From contig JAWXCG010000084.1 of the NCBI GenBank assembly GCA_034440555.1, positions 1 to 5,200 on the forward strand: 5,200 bases of DNA, written 5' to 3'. The notes under the pieces were generated by a model. It was given only the letters and a program-made list of their open reading frames with translations, had not been told where the DNA came from and made no database searches. Shown one piece after another: positions 1 through 5,200 of this stretch; positions within the stretch are counted from its first letter, which is position 1; every line of letters begins with the position of its first letter. Origin of the DNA: 0-14-3-00-62-12 sp034440555 (GTDB lineage Bacteria; Pseudomonadota; Gammaproteobacteria; Xanthomonadales; Ahniellaceae). The position numbers and the translations under genes are program-made.

Positions 1-2
1 GA

Positions 3-930
3 GCGGGACTCATCTTCATCTTGCTTCGGGTTTACTCCGCTACGGCGCAACGGCGCTATCAAAAGAAGCTGGCAAAACTCGACAGGGATGGCTTGCTGCA
101 GAAATCCGACTATGAAGCACGCAGGGTTTTGTTGGTGCTTGGTGTGGATGGTCATGACGCACATTTTTTTGTCGAGTTGCCCGACGGCGGCGTGTTGCAT
201 CTCGATGGCGAAGCTCTGTTTGAGCTTCCAGGCAGTGGACAAAATGATCGATCGCCAGCCTTTCCAAGCACCCGGTTTCGCATTAGCCGCAACAAGGAGA
301 GCGGTCACATAGTCAGCGTGGAGAATCTCGGCGAGGGGATTGATCCGGAATGGATTGAGCAAGTCGCAGATGATGCCCTTGAGCGGCTTGGTTCGCTCGA
401 AGACGGCGCTGTGATCAGCGACCGCACATTGGAGCAGATCAGGTCCAATCTGGACTTTGCCAGTGCTGGTCCGCAAGGATTCGCGGAGCAAAAACCGTGG
501 GTTGCGCAGGTGACCTGGAACGGTTGGAGGTTCGAAGAGCCTCGGGCACCGAGCGATCGTTCGATCGGTCTGGGCGTGCGGATTGTTCTGGCCATTTTCG
601 CCACCCTGTTTGGTGTGGTGATGATCCTGATTGCACCCGGGGCAGAGAATGCGGTCGCCTCCTATGGATTTGGCGGCTTCTGTCTGAGTATTGCAATGGC
701 CTGTGTCCTGCGCGGACGGATGGCGAAATTCTTCGGGAGTCTGGTTGGCACTGCGGTGCTCGTCTTTACGCTGTTCGCTCTTGGGGACGTGCTTTTTGGC
801 GACCCATCCGCCTTCGGCAATGGCGACCGGCCATCCGTATGGAGCGCGGTGATCTGGCTTGTCGTTTTCGGATCGCCGGCCGCGGCGTACGTGTGGCACG
901 CGCGGTTTGGATTTAACAGCGCGCGCGCCA
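3..930 (+). CDS. Membrane protein, N-terminal part of a frameshifted membrane-DUF2314 gene (5' end outside window)
   Basis: The reading frame is open from the left edge. The first visible codons give a hydrophobic end (AGLIFILLRVY) followed by a basic stretch (QRRYQKK), as at the cytosolic side of a membrane helix, so the TTG at 21 is unlikely to be the start and the gene begins upstream. A soluble stretch of about 160 residues follows that I do not recognise. Four predicted transmembrane helices come next, encoded at about 570-638, 663-713, 729-797 and 837-899. After about 918 the frame stops looking like protein (Cys/Ser/Arg-rich) and ends at TGA 1224-1226. The frame one base over carries a clear DUF2314 domain instead. 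I read this as one gene broken at the (GC)5 run at 919-928. Function is unknown. The frameshift may be a true mutation or a base-calling error. Confidence 0.7.
919..928. repeat. (GC)5 dinucleotide run at a frameshift point
   Basis: Five perfect GC units lie exactly where coding moves from the membrane-protein frame to the DUF2314 frame. With six units the sequence would read through as N-S-A-R-A-P-A-A-A-I-H-S-I-D-P and join the two parts. The run is seen directly. Its role as a slippage site is inferred. Confidence 0.7.
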
Positions 931-1341
931 GCTGCTGCTATTCATTCGATCGATCCCCTGGTGCTGGAGGCCCGTCGCAAAGCTCGAACCTCGCTCGACA
1001 CAATGCGGCAGGTCTTCGAAGCATCGCACTTCGAAGTTGCGGTGAATTTCCCGTTCCAGACGCATGGAAATCCGACCGAACACCTTTGGGGACAGTTGTT
1101 GGAGCTGGGCCAGGACGAGATGAAGGTATCTTTGGCAACGCCGCCGCTATGGCAACAAGGCGCGATTCCCGAATCGCATTCGTTGCCGCTGAGCGAGCTT
1201 GCGGACTGGCACGTTACACTCGATGACGGTTCGATACGCGGCAGCTTCAGCACGCAGGCGCAAATAGCCAAGCTAAGGCGAGAAGGCGAACCAGTTCCGC
1301 GTCACCTCGCCGATCTCGAGCCGCGTTTCGTCGATTCGTAA
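919..1341 (+). CDS. DUF2314 (YegJ-like) C-terminal domain, out of frame with its membrane part
   Basis: Read in the frame ending at TAA 1339-1341, this stretch matches the DUF2314 pattern. It opens with a helix DPLVLEARRKARTSLD, followed by a strand with FEVAVNFPF, the signature EHLWGQLLEL, a segment with a PLSELADWHV core, then DDGSIRGSFSTQAQI. It closes with a basic tail, RREGEPVPRHLADLEPRF. The EH-L-W-G and S-x-x-x-DW-x-x-x-x-DG-x-x-x-G-x-F elements are the family's hallmarks as I know them. The domain's biochemical role is not established. The frame is open back to about 859, but the only upstream start there is a TTG at 859 deep inside the membrane-helix coding, with no ribosome site. 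I therefore do not call it a separate gene. Adding one GC unit at 919-928, or removing one base, joins both parts into a protein of at least about 446 residues. The convergent neighbour ends 73 bp downstream. Confidence 0.8.
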   Translation, partial: ARAPAAAIHSIDPLVLEARRKARTSLDTMRQVFEASHFEVAVNFPFQTHGNPTEHLWGQLLELGQDEMKVSLATPPLWQQGAIPESHSLPLSELADWHVTLDDGSIRGSFSTQAQIAKLRREGEPVPRHLADLEPRFVDS

Positions 1342-1353
1342 ACCGACGGAACG

Positions 1354-1366
1354 CTCAAATCCATTG
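1354..1366. repeat. 13-bp direct repeat, copy 1 of 2 (second copy 1418-1430)
   Basis: CTCAAATCCATTG occurs here and again at 1418-1430, 64 bp away. In the second copy, read on the minus strand, it encodes the NGFE tail of the secreted protein ending at 1415. Copy 1 read the same way gives VFNGFE followed by Arg and no stop. It could be a remnant of a duplicated gene end, or chance. Confidence 0.55.
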
Positions 1367-1385
1367 AACACCGCAGCTGTTCAAT
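1363..1385. terminator. 8-bp inverted repeat between convergent genes, possible weak bidirectional terminator
   Basis: ATTGAACA (1363-1370) and TGTTCAAT (1378-1385) form a perfect 8-bp stem around a 7-base loop. A competing pairing exists between CCGCAG (1371-1376) and CTGCGG (1386-1391). The site lies in the 73-bp gap between two convergent genes, where a shared terminator would be expected. The stem is AT-rich and neither strand has a T run after it, so a standard Rho-independent terminator is not supported. Confidence 0.3.
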
Positions 1386-1414
1386 CTGCGGCGCGCGCCC
1401 CGCCTAGCATCGGT

Positions 1415-3058
1415 CTACTCAAATCCATTGCGGAAGATGTCATCGGATAACGACAAGGTTGCGCGCAACAGGACGTCGAGCGAACTGTTGCTGCGCCAGG
1501 TTGCAAACGAGCCGCCGACCAACTCCAGCGAGCGGCGCGAGATGGGCGCTACGCTGTGGGTGCCAAGGCCAATGTTGCCTTCGTCGATCCAGACGACATA
1601 GAAACCGTCGCTGTCGACCGCGGTGGGTGTAATCGGCAGGTTCTGCCAGGTGTCCTGAATCACTTGGCCTGCGGGCACGATGACTTCGCGCAGCATTGTG
1701 CCGGGCAGCCCACCGGGGCCGTCGTTGTCGACCAGCCGCAACTTGTATCCGGTCGCGACGAAACTATCGATCCAGGCCGAAATCGACGTGGCGACGAGGC
1801 CTGAAACGGGCGGCACGAACAACACGGCCATGCCCTCGGTATCAATACCGCCAACGGTGTTGGTCCAATTCTGGCCGCCGTCGGCGCTTGCGCTGCCGAC
1901 GTAGTCAAACACGATGGCATTGCCGGTGGTAGCCACCGCGGCAATTTCGGTCTGCCGAAGATTGTTGCCGGGATTGATATCACCGCCGCCGCTGACGTCG
2001 ACCTGGAATGCATAGTGCGCTTCGGGCAGGGTCGCGTCGGGAACAAAGGTGACGGGTGTGCTGGCACCGCCGGCAAGCGCGGGAATGGAAACATTCTGAT
2101 CGTAGATTGTGGCGGCGGCGCTGGTGATTACCCGGCCGCGTGCGGTGACTGCCGATGTTGTAGAGCTGTCACCGTCGTTGGTCACCGTGGCATTGAGGGT
2201 CAACGGCGTGTTGGCGGCCACGAAGATTCCGGCGCTGGCGGCGTTCTGAACCGCATTCGGGGTTGGATCGATTACCGAAATCAACGGCGGGTTGGGGTAG
2301 GTAAACTCGATCGCCGAATTGGCCGCAGGCAGTGCGTCCAGAAACAAGCCCAGCCCAAACCCGCCCTGGGGACTCTCGATGCCGCCGACCAGATCATTGC
2401 AGGCTGCAGTCAGCGCCGGTGCTGTCAGGTTCATGTACTGATAGGTAATGCGCCGCGTTACCGCATCCAATATGACCTGAAACGTGTTGCTGCCGAAGAA
2501 CCCCGGTGCAGCCGCCTGCCAGTAAGGCACATTGAGAAAACTCACAATAACGCGCTGGTTGAGCGTGTCGATCAGATAGCGAACTTCGCCAGTGCCTCCC
2601 GGCGCATTGAAGATCAGATCGGACATGAACGGTGCGAGGTAGTTGTCACCCGCACCCCCGGCAGTCGGCAGCGCCGGAAAACAACTGGCGATGTTGGACA
2701 CTGAGGAATCAAAAGCAATCCAGCCGTTGGAGCCAATCTTGATCTGCTGGGCATCGGCCCAGTAAAAGCGAAATGGAAACGGCAAGGGGATTGCTGCCAC
2801 CGAGTTATCGTCGGTGAGCCCGGTCACCAGCGTGCCGGTTGCAGAAATATCAATCCAGCTGAAGACCGGCCCGCCCGGATCTGCGCTGTTGAGCCAGGTA
2901 TAGCCAAAACCATCGGGACCGCCGGGCATGCGCAGCAGCGGTAGGGCAGCAGGATCCGGTGACGATGAGCGAGCGGCGATGGCCGGTGAAATCGAAACCG
3001 CCAGCACAACGACCACAAGTACGAATTGCAGCACAAGCTTGAAGCGAAAATTGGTCAT
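1415..3058 (-). CDS. Secreted multi-domain beta-sandwich protein with C-terminal IFRNGFE tail, function unknown
   Basis: This is an intact 547-residue exported protein. The start is ATG 3056-3058 with GGGAG seven bases upstream, and the stop is TAG 1415-1417. Residues 1-28 form a classical Sec signal peptide: basic start, core FVLVVVVLAVSI, and AIA before a likely cut after Ala28. Residues about 45-255 resemble the beta-sandwich of many bacterial surface proteins, with PLPFPFRFYW and IKIGSNGWIAF. It holds the protein's only two cysteines, Cys126 and Cys220, a possible disulfide. Residues about 265-375 look like a CARDB/Ig-like domain (LTLNATVTNDGDSST... INPGNNLRQ). Residues about 380-536 form another Gly/Asp-rich beta region. 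The last residues are DDIFRNGFE after a short polar linker. I infer a periplasmic, secreted or surface structural or adhesive role. No catalytic motif is visible. It is convergent with the DUF2314 gene and is transcribed alone. Confidence 0.93.
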   Translation of the reverse strand: MTNFRFKLVLQFVLVVVVLAVSISPAIAARSSSPDPAALPLLRMPGGPDGFGYTWLNSADPGGPVFSWIDISATGTLVTGLTDDNSVAAIPLPFPFRFYWADAQQIKIGSNGWIAFDSSVSNIASCFPALPTAGGAGDNYLAPFMSDLIFNAPGGTGEVRYLIDTLNQRVIVSFLNVPYWQAAAPGFFGSNTFQVILDAVTRRITYQYMNLTAPALTAACNDLVGGIESPQGGFGLGLFLDALPAANSAIEFTYPNPPLISVIDPTPNAVQNAASAGIFVAANTPLTLNATVTNDGDSSTTSAVTARGRVITSAAATIYDQNVSIPALAGGASTPVTFVPDATLPEAHYAFQVDVSGGGDINPGNNLRQTEIAAVATTGNAIVFDYVGSASADGGQNWTNTVGGIDTEGMAVLFVPPVSGLVATSISAWIDSFVATGYKLRLVDNDGPGGLPGTMLREVIVPAGQVIQDTWQNLPITPTAVDSDGFYVVWIDEGNIGLGTHSVAPISRRSLELVGGSFATWRSNSSLDVLLRATLSLSDDIFRNGFE

Positions 3059-3065
3059 GATCTAA

Positions 3066-3070
3066 CTCCC
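3066..3070 (-). promoter_or_regulatory. Ribosome binding site of the secreted beta-sandwich gene
   Basis: On the minus strand GGGAG lies seven bases before ATG 3056-3058. This supports that start, which also gives a complete signal peptide. Confidence 0.7.
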
Positions 3071-3072
3071 AA

Positions 3073-3097
3073 TACGGTTGTCCCCCGGTACGGTTGT
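3073..3097. repeat. Two 9-bp direct repeats in the leader of the secreted-protein gene
   Basis: TACGGTTGT occurs at 3073-3081 and 3089-3097, a 16-bp period, within 40 bp of the minus-strand start codon. This could be an operator for a dimeric regulator or a small local duplication. No -35/-10 pair good enough to call was found near it. Confidence 0.4.
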
Positions 3098-3401
3098 TCG
3101 ATGCCAGGACCAGCGATCTGCTGCAGGCACACACTGAATTTGCAGAACAGACTGCAAGATTCGGCACTTGCCTCAGCCCTGCGCGGCGTATTATGCGCTC
3201 AAATTTGCGCACGGAATACTTCGCTTAAAGCGTCCGTCAGTTGCGCAGTATGAGCGGCCCTACACGCGCCGCGCCGCACCTGCATTTCGTGCTGGCCGGG
3301 GGTATTGCCGACCCAGTGCGCCGACTGATATTCGCTGGGGCACATTGTAAAAACAGCTGAACGCGCCCCAGTCACGCGGGTTCCAATTCGACAATGGCGC
3401 T
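3098..3401. other. Gene-free divergent intergenic region
   Basis: I see no convincing gene here. Small structures are present. TGCGC (3194-3198) and GCGCA (3207-3211) flank TCAAATTT. CTGGGGC (3335-3341) can pair with GCCCCAG (3365-3371) across a 23-base loop, or its first five bases with CCCAG (3312-3316). A weak minus-strand -10-like CATAAT (complement of 3191-3196) has no good -35 at the right distance. A 36-codon frame at 3250-3360 has no ribosome site and no recognisable product. Confidence 0.5.
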
Positions 3402-3635
3402 ATGAGTCACCCTCCACTCTTCCCGATTTCGGCGCTGCTGCCCGATGCGATTGCGAGTTTGCAGGCAACGCCGCGCTGGTCCTGGATGCATTGCCGAATG
3501 CGGGCAGACCACGCAGCTACCGTTGGTTTTGCTGCAGGCGCCGTGGATGCGGGGTCGCATCCTGATGCTGGAGCCGCGGCAGATCGCGGCGCGATCGGCG
3601 GCGATGTTCGTGGTTGCGCAATTGGACTCGGAGGT
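3402..3635 (+). pseudogene. hrpB: 5' remnant of hrpB (DExH-box ATP-dependent helicase), two frameshifts and truncated
   Basis: Three frames joined end to end reproduce the HrpB N-terminus. From ATG 3402 one frame gives LFPISALLPDAIASLQATP. The next frame (3476-3507) gives LVLDALPNAG, and the third (3508 on) gives TTQLPLVLLQAPWMRGRIL then MLEPRQIAARSAAMFVVAQL. In working HrpB this is the LP-x-A-x-LP lead, the Walker A loop (APPGAGKTT) and motif Ia (LEPRRLAAR). Each junction is explained by one lost base: a G in CCGGCG near 3473, and an A in the Walker A lysine codon (GGC-AAG-ACC now GGC-AG-ACC at 3503-3510). Walker A also has Asn where Gly is usual, and motif Ia has Gln for Arg. About 78 codons remain of a protein normally above 800 residues. 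Homology stops at the inverted-repeat element starting at 3636. No ribosome site is visible before 3402. Confidence 0.82.
3625..3635. repeat. Possible target-site duplication, left copy
   Basis: GACTCGGAGGT touches the left end of the inverted-repeat element. GACGAAGAGGT touches its right end at 3780-3790. Eight of 11 positions agree. An 11-bp duplication fits the size range known for IS4-type elements, but the three mismatches leave this uncertain. Confidence 0.4.
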
Positions 3636-3779
3636 GAATGGCACTTACTTAAAGTTGTGGGAACGCAGGAAGGCGCGACAAATACCCTGAGAATTTCAAT
3701 CTTCGCGGTGCCCCGGAAGGCACGGTCGGCCTGACCAGGCCTCCCACACCGGCTCAACAGCCTTAAGTAAGTGCCATTC
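3636..3779. mobile_element. 144-bp MITE-like element with perfect 17-bp terminal inverted repeats
   Basis: GAATGGCACTTACTTAA (3636-3652) is exactly repeated in inverted orientation at 3763-3779. Similarity continues loosely inward, with GTTG and TGTGGGA blocks on both arms. The 144-bp interior has no transposase frame. It contains two small hairpins: GTGCC/GGCAC around CCGGAA near 3708-3723, and GGCCT (3728-3732)/AGGCC (3737-3741). Termini this long, an empty interior, an imperfect 11-bp flanking duplication and position at the break in the hrpB remnant all suggest a non-autonomous element mobilised by a transposase elsewhere. The parent family is not identified. The duplication size would fit IS4-like elements. 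Alternatively it could be the two joined ends of an internally deleted insertion sequence. Confidence 0.65.
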
Positions 3780-3790
3780 GACGAAGAGGT
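3780..3790. repeat. Possible target-site duplication, right copy
   Basis: GACGAAGAGGT matches 8 of 11 bases of the sequence abutting the left end of the element at 3625-3635. Removing the element and one copy would let the helicase frame read E-V-G-G. That agrees with the G-E-x-VG-x-x-VGY region of HrpB at this point. Confidence 0.35.
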
Positions 3791-4070
3791 CGGTGGGCGT
3801 GACCCCTGTTTTCGAAATCGACGCGCACGTCTTGCCGTCGCACATCACTCGACAGTGGTTAAGAGACAGTTCCTGATGGAGCGGGAGCAATGACTGTCCA
3901 GGGTTGCGATGGGCCGAGCCCGGCCCCGGAACAAAATCCGATCGCGAAGCGTAGCAGCTTCGTTGACTACGTTTTCGTACTGCACAGCCGCTGACTTCGT
4001 GGTAGAAAGCCGCACATTGCCAACCCTGCTGGGAGGCGCAGCGCGCGCCGGGGCCGTGCAATGCCGTATC
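3791..4070. other. Gene-free intergenic region downstream of the element
   Basis: No gene is supported here and no convincing HrpB sequence continues, so the rest of that gene is missing or unrecognisable. Small inverted repeats are GGGCC/GGCCC (3911-3915/3922-3926) and CGAAGC/GCTTCG (3945-3950/3957-3962). GGGCGTGACCCC near 3796-3807 is partly palindromic. A TTGACT at 3963-3968 has no -10 partner at 16-18 bp. Open frames on the minus strand here have compositions typical of non-coding GC-rich DNA. Confidence 0.5.
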
Positions 4071-4088
4071 CACTTGAAGTGTCACTTC
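4071..4088. promoter_or_regulatory. Overlapping palindromes just upstream of the beta-helix gene
   Basis: CACTTGAAGTG (4071-4081) and GAAGTGTCACTTC (4076-4088) share the central GAAGTG arm. The second palindrome ends four bases before the ribosome site. They could be an operator or two alternative leader hairpins affecting translation. No matching regulator is in the window. Confidence 0.3.
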
Positions 4089-4091
4089 GCC

Positions 4092-4096
4092 GGGGA
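4092..4096 (+). promoter_or_regulatory. Ribosome binding site of the beta-helix protein gene
   Basis: GGGGA lies six bases before ATG 4103. It favours this start over the in-frame ATG codons at 4109 and 4184. Confidence 0.6.
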
Positions 4097-4102
4097 ATTT
4101 AC

Positions 4103-5200
4103 ATGCTCATGCAGCGTTTCAGCTGTTTTTCGACCGCGCTATCTGCGCGCTCCAGCCTTACCAGGTCGATTCGAACCATCGCGATGACGTTTGGGTTTCT
4201 TGGGGCGAGCAGCGCTGCTATTGCTGCTCCCGATGTGATCGGCACTTGCGATACCGTCTCGGCAGTAGAGGTGGAGGCGACGGCCGGGACACTCGGTCCG
4301 ACTGGCTATACCACGCTGAAACTAGCATTCGACGCAATCAACGCTGGCACCCATCAAGGCGCGATCAACGTTGAAGTCTGTCTAAGCACCACCGAGGGCA
4401 CGACCCCGGCAACGCTCAACAGCAGTGGCGCGGGCGCGGCGGCGTATACCGCAGTCGGAGTTCGTCCGCTGGTGGATGGCCTGACGATTACCGGCAATCC
4501 GGCGACGGGCTTTGGCGTCATTCAGCTCAAGGGTGCGGATAACGTCACCATTGATGGCGACAACCCGAATACCGCAGGCACCAACCGCGACCTGACCATC
4601 AACAACACCAACACTACGACGGCGATTGCGGGCTCAGTCATTCGAATTGCGACCTCAACGGTGGCATCCACTGTGATCAGCGCCGACAACAACACCATTC
4701 GAAACCTGGTGCTCAATGGCAATGTCACCAACGGCAATGCTGCAGCGATCACCTTAGCGACCAGTTCCTCGAACTCAAGTTTTGTCATCTATGCGGGCGG
4801 CAATGGCGGTGCATCGGCAACGGATGCGCCTACCGCCATTACTTCAGTTACGGCAAACACGGCCATCAGCGGCACCACGATCAACAATCTGGTGATCAGC
4901 AACAACGCGATTAATCAGGCGGCGCGGGCCATCGTATTCAACGGCGCAGCCGCCTCGGTTGCGACAACTCTGACGATCAGCGACAACCTGATTGGTGCAG
5001 CCGGCAGTTTGGTCGGTGCCCCGCCCTTCACGGCCCCGGCGTCCACTGTTTACACCAAGGGCATCTGGATCAATGGTGCCAACGGCATCAGCGTCAGTGG
5101 TAACAGCTTGCGCAATATTCTCTCGTTCGTAGCCACCACCATGACCGGCGTGGAATTGGTTGGTGCGATTGGTGCCTCTGTGAACATCAGCAACAACACC
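4103..5200 (+). CDS. Secreted right-handed beta-helix repeat protein, 3' end outside window
   Basis: The frame is open from ATG 4103 to the window edge, 366 codons with no stop. Residues 1-42 form a long Sec-type signal peptide. Five arginines lie before a modest core (IAMTFGFLGASSAAI), with a likely cut at AIAA-PDV. Starting at ATG 4184 would drop every positive charge, so 4103 is preferred. Residues about 45-145 form a lead domain (YTTLKLAFDAINAG... INVEVCL) with Cys49 and Cys93, a possible disulfide. From about 145 the chain is an Asn/Thr/Ser/Gly-rich series of short strands typical of parallel beta-helices: NVTIDGDN, DLTINNTN, NNTIRNLVLNGN, NNLVISNNAI, TLTISDN, GISVSGNSL, SVNISNNT. Lysine and arginine are scarce, which fits an extracellular protein. 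Such folds serve as adhesins, polysaccharide-active enzymes or passenger domains. No catalytic residues can be assigned in the visible part. The gene stands alone behind a decayed region. Confidence 0.92.
   Translation, partial: MLMQRFSCFSTALSARSSLTRSIRTIAMTFGFLGASSAAIAAPDVIGTCDTVSAVEVEATAGTLGPTGYTTLKLAFDAINAGTHQGAINVEVCLSTTEGTTPATLNSSGAGAAAYTAVGVRPLVDGLTITGNPATGFGVIQLKGADNVTIDGDNPNTAGTNRDLTINNTNTTTAIAGSVIRIATSTVASTVISADNNTIRNLVLNGNVTNGNAAAITLATSSSNSSFVIYAGGNGGASATDAPTAITSVTANTAISGTTINNLVISNNAINQAARAIVFNGAAASVATTLTISDNLIGAAGSLVGAPPFTAPASTVYTKGIWINGANGISVSGNSLRNILSFVATTMTGVELVGAIGASVNISNNT

Noticed and set aside
931..1226. C-terminal 100 residues of the membrane-protein frame as real protein
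   Set aside because: Composition becomes Arg/Ser/Cys-rich and unlike a domain, while the adjacent frame carries clear DUF2314 signatures over the same bases.
859..1341. The DUF2314 frame as an independent gene starting at TTG 859
   Set aside because: The proposed start lies inside membrane-helix coding of the other frame, has no ribosome site, and its first residues do not look like protein until about 919. A frameshifted single gene explains both parts better.
1363..1391. A strong Rho-independent terminator
   Set aside because: The inverted repeat is real but is not followed by a T run on either strand. It is kept only as a weak candidate.
2015..2704. A 229-codon plus-strand open frame
   Set aside because: It lies entirely antisense to the secreted protein, is rich in Gly/Arg/Cys, and shows no domain or ribosome site. 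It is a shadow of GC-rich coding.
3250..3360. A 36-codon plus-strand frame (MSGPTRAAPHLHFVLAGG...)
   Set aside because: There is no ribosome site and no recognisable family, and frames of this length are common by chance in GC-rich DNA.
3402..3635. Programmed frameshifting in the hrpB fragment
   Set aside because: There are two separate shifts at ordinary sequence, one destroying the P-loop lysine codon, and the rest of the gene is absent. Decay is the simpler reading.
3696..4085. A 129-codon minus-strand open frame
   Set aside because: It runs through the inverted-repeat element and non-coding DNA, and its residues show no recognisable motif or plausible composition.
4522..4788. An 88-codon minus-strand frame with hydrophobic residues
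   Set aside because: It is antisense to the Asn/Thr/Val-rich beta-helix coding, which gives Val/Leu-rich shadows on the complement.
1..5200. CRISPR arrays, tRNA or rRNA genes, complete transposases
   Set aside because: No regularly spaced repeats, no cloverleaf or conserved rRNA segments, and no transposase frame were seen.

Overview
The window looks like a GC-rich gammaproteobacterial chromosome. The best guess is the Lysobacterales (Xanthomonadales), perhaps near Rhodanobacteraceae. That guess rests on codon and GC use, on an HrpB-type helicase remnant, and on a secreted protein ending in ...IFRNGFE, a tail I associate from memory with secreted proteins of that order. The taxonomic call is an inference.

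Layout. (1) Bases 1-1341, plus strand: a gene whose start lies left of the window. It encodes a four-helix membrane protein whose C-terminal cytosolic-type DUF2314 (YegJ-like) domain has been thrown out of frame. The break falls at a (GC)5 run at 919-928, so the gene now reads as two overlapping frames. (2) Bases 1342-1414: a short convergent spacer with an 8-bp inverted repeat and one copy of a 13-bp repeat. The other copy of that repeat encodes the NGFE tail of the next gene. (3) Bases 1415-3058, minus strand: an intact 547-residue exported beta-sandwich protein of unknown function with a Sec signal peptide and a short C-terminal DDIFRNGFE tail. (4) Bases 3059-3401: a gene-free divergent region with small direct and inverted repeats. 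(5) Bases 3402-3635, plus strand: a decayed 5' fragment of hrpB (DExH ATP-dependent helicase). It carries two single-base deletions, one of them in the lysine codon of Walker A. (6) Bases 3636-3779: a 144-bp MITE-like element with perfect 17-bp terminal inverted repeats and an imperfect 11-bp flanking duplication. It sits exactly where the HrpB homology stops. (7) Bases 3780-4102: no gene, a few palindromes. (8) Base 4103 to the window end, plus strand: the first 366 codons of a secreted right-handed beta-helix protein that runs off the window.

The genes do not form an operon. The main themes are two large exported proteins of unknown function flanking a patch of genome decay (helicase remnant plus small mobile element), and a membrane-DUF2314 gene with a frameshift. 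No defence system, CRISPR array, RNA gene or complete transposase is visible.
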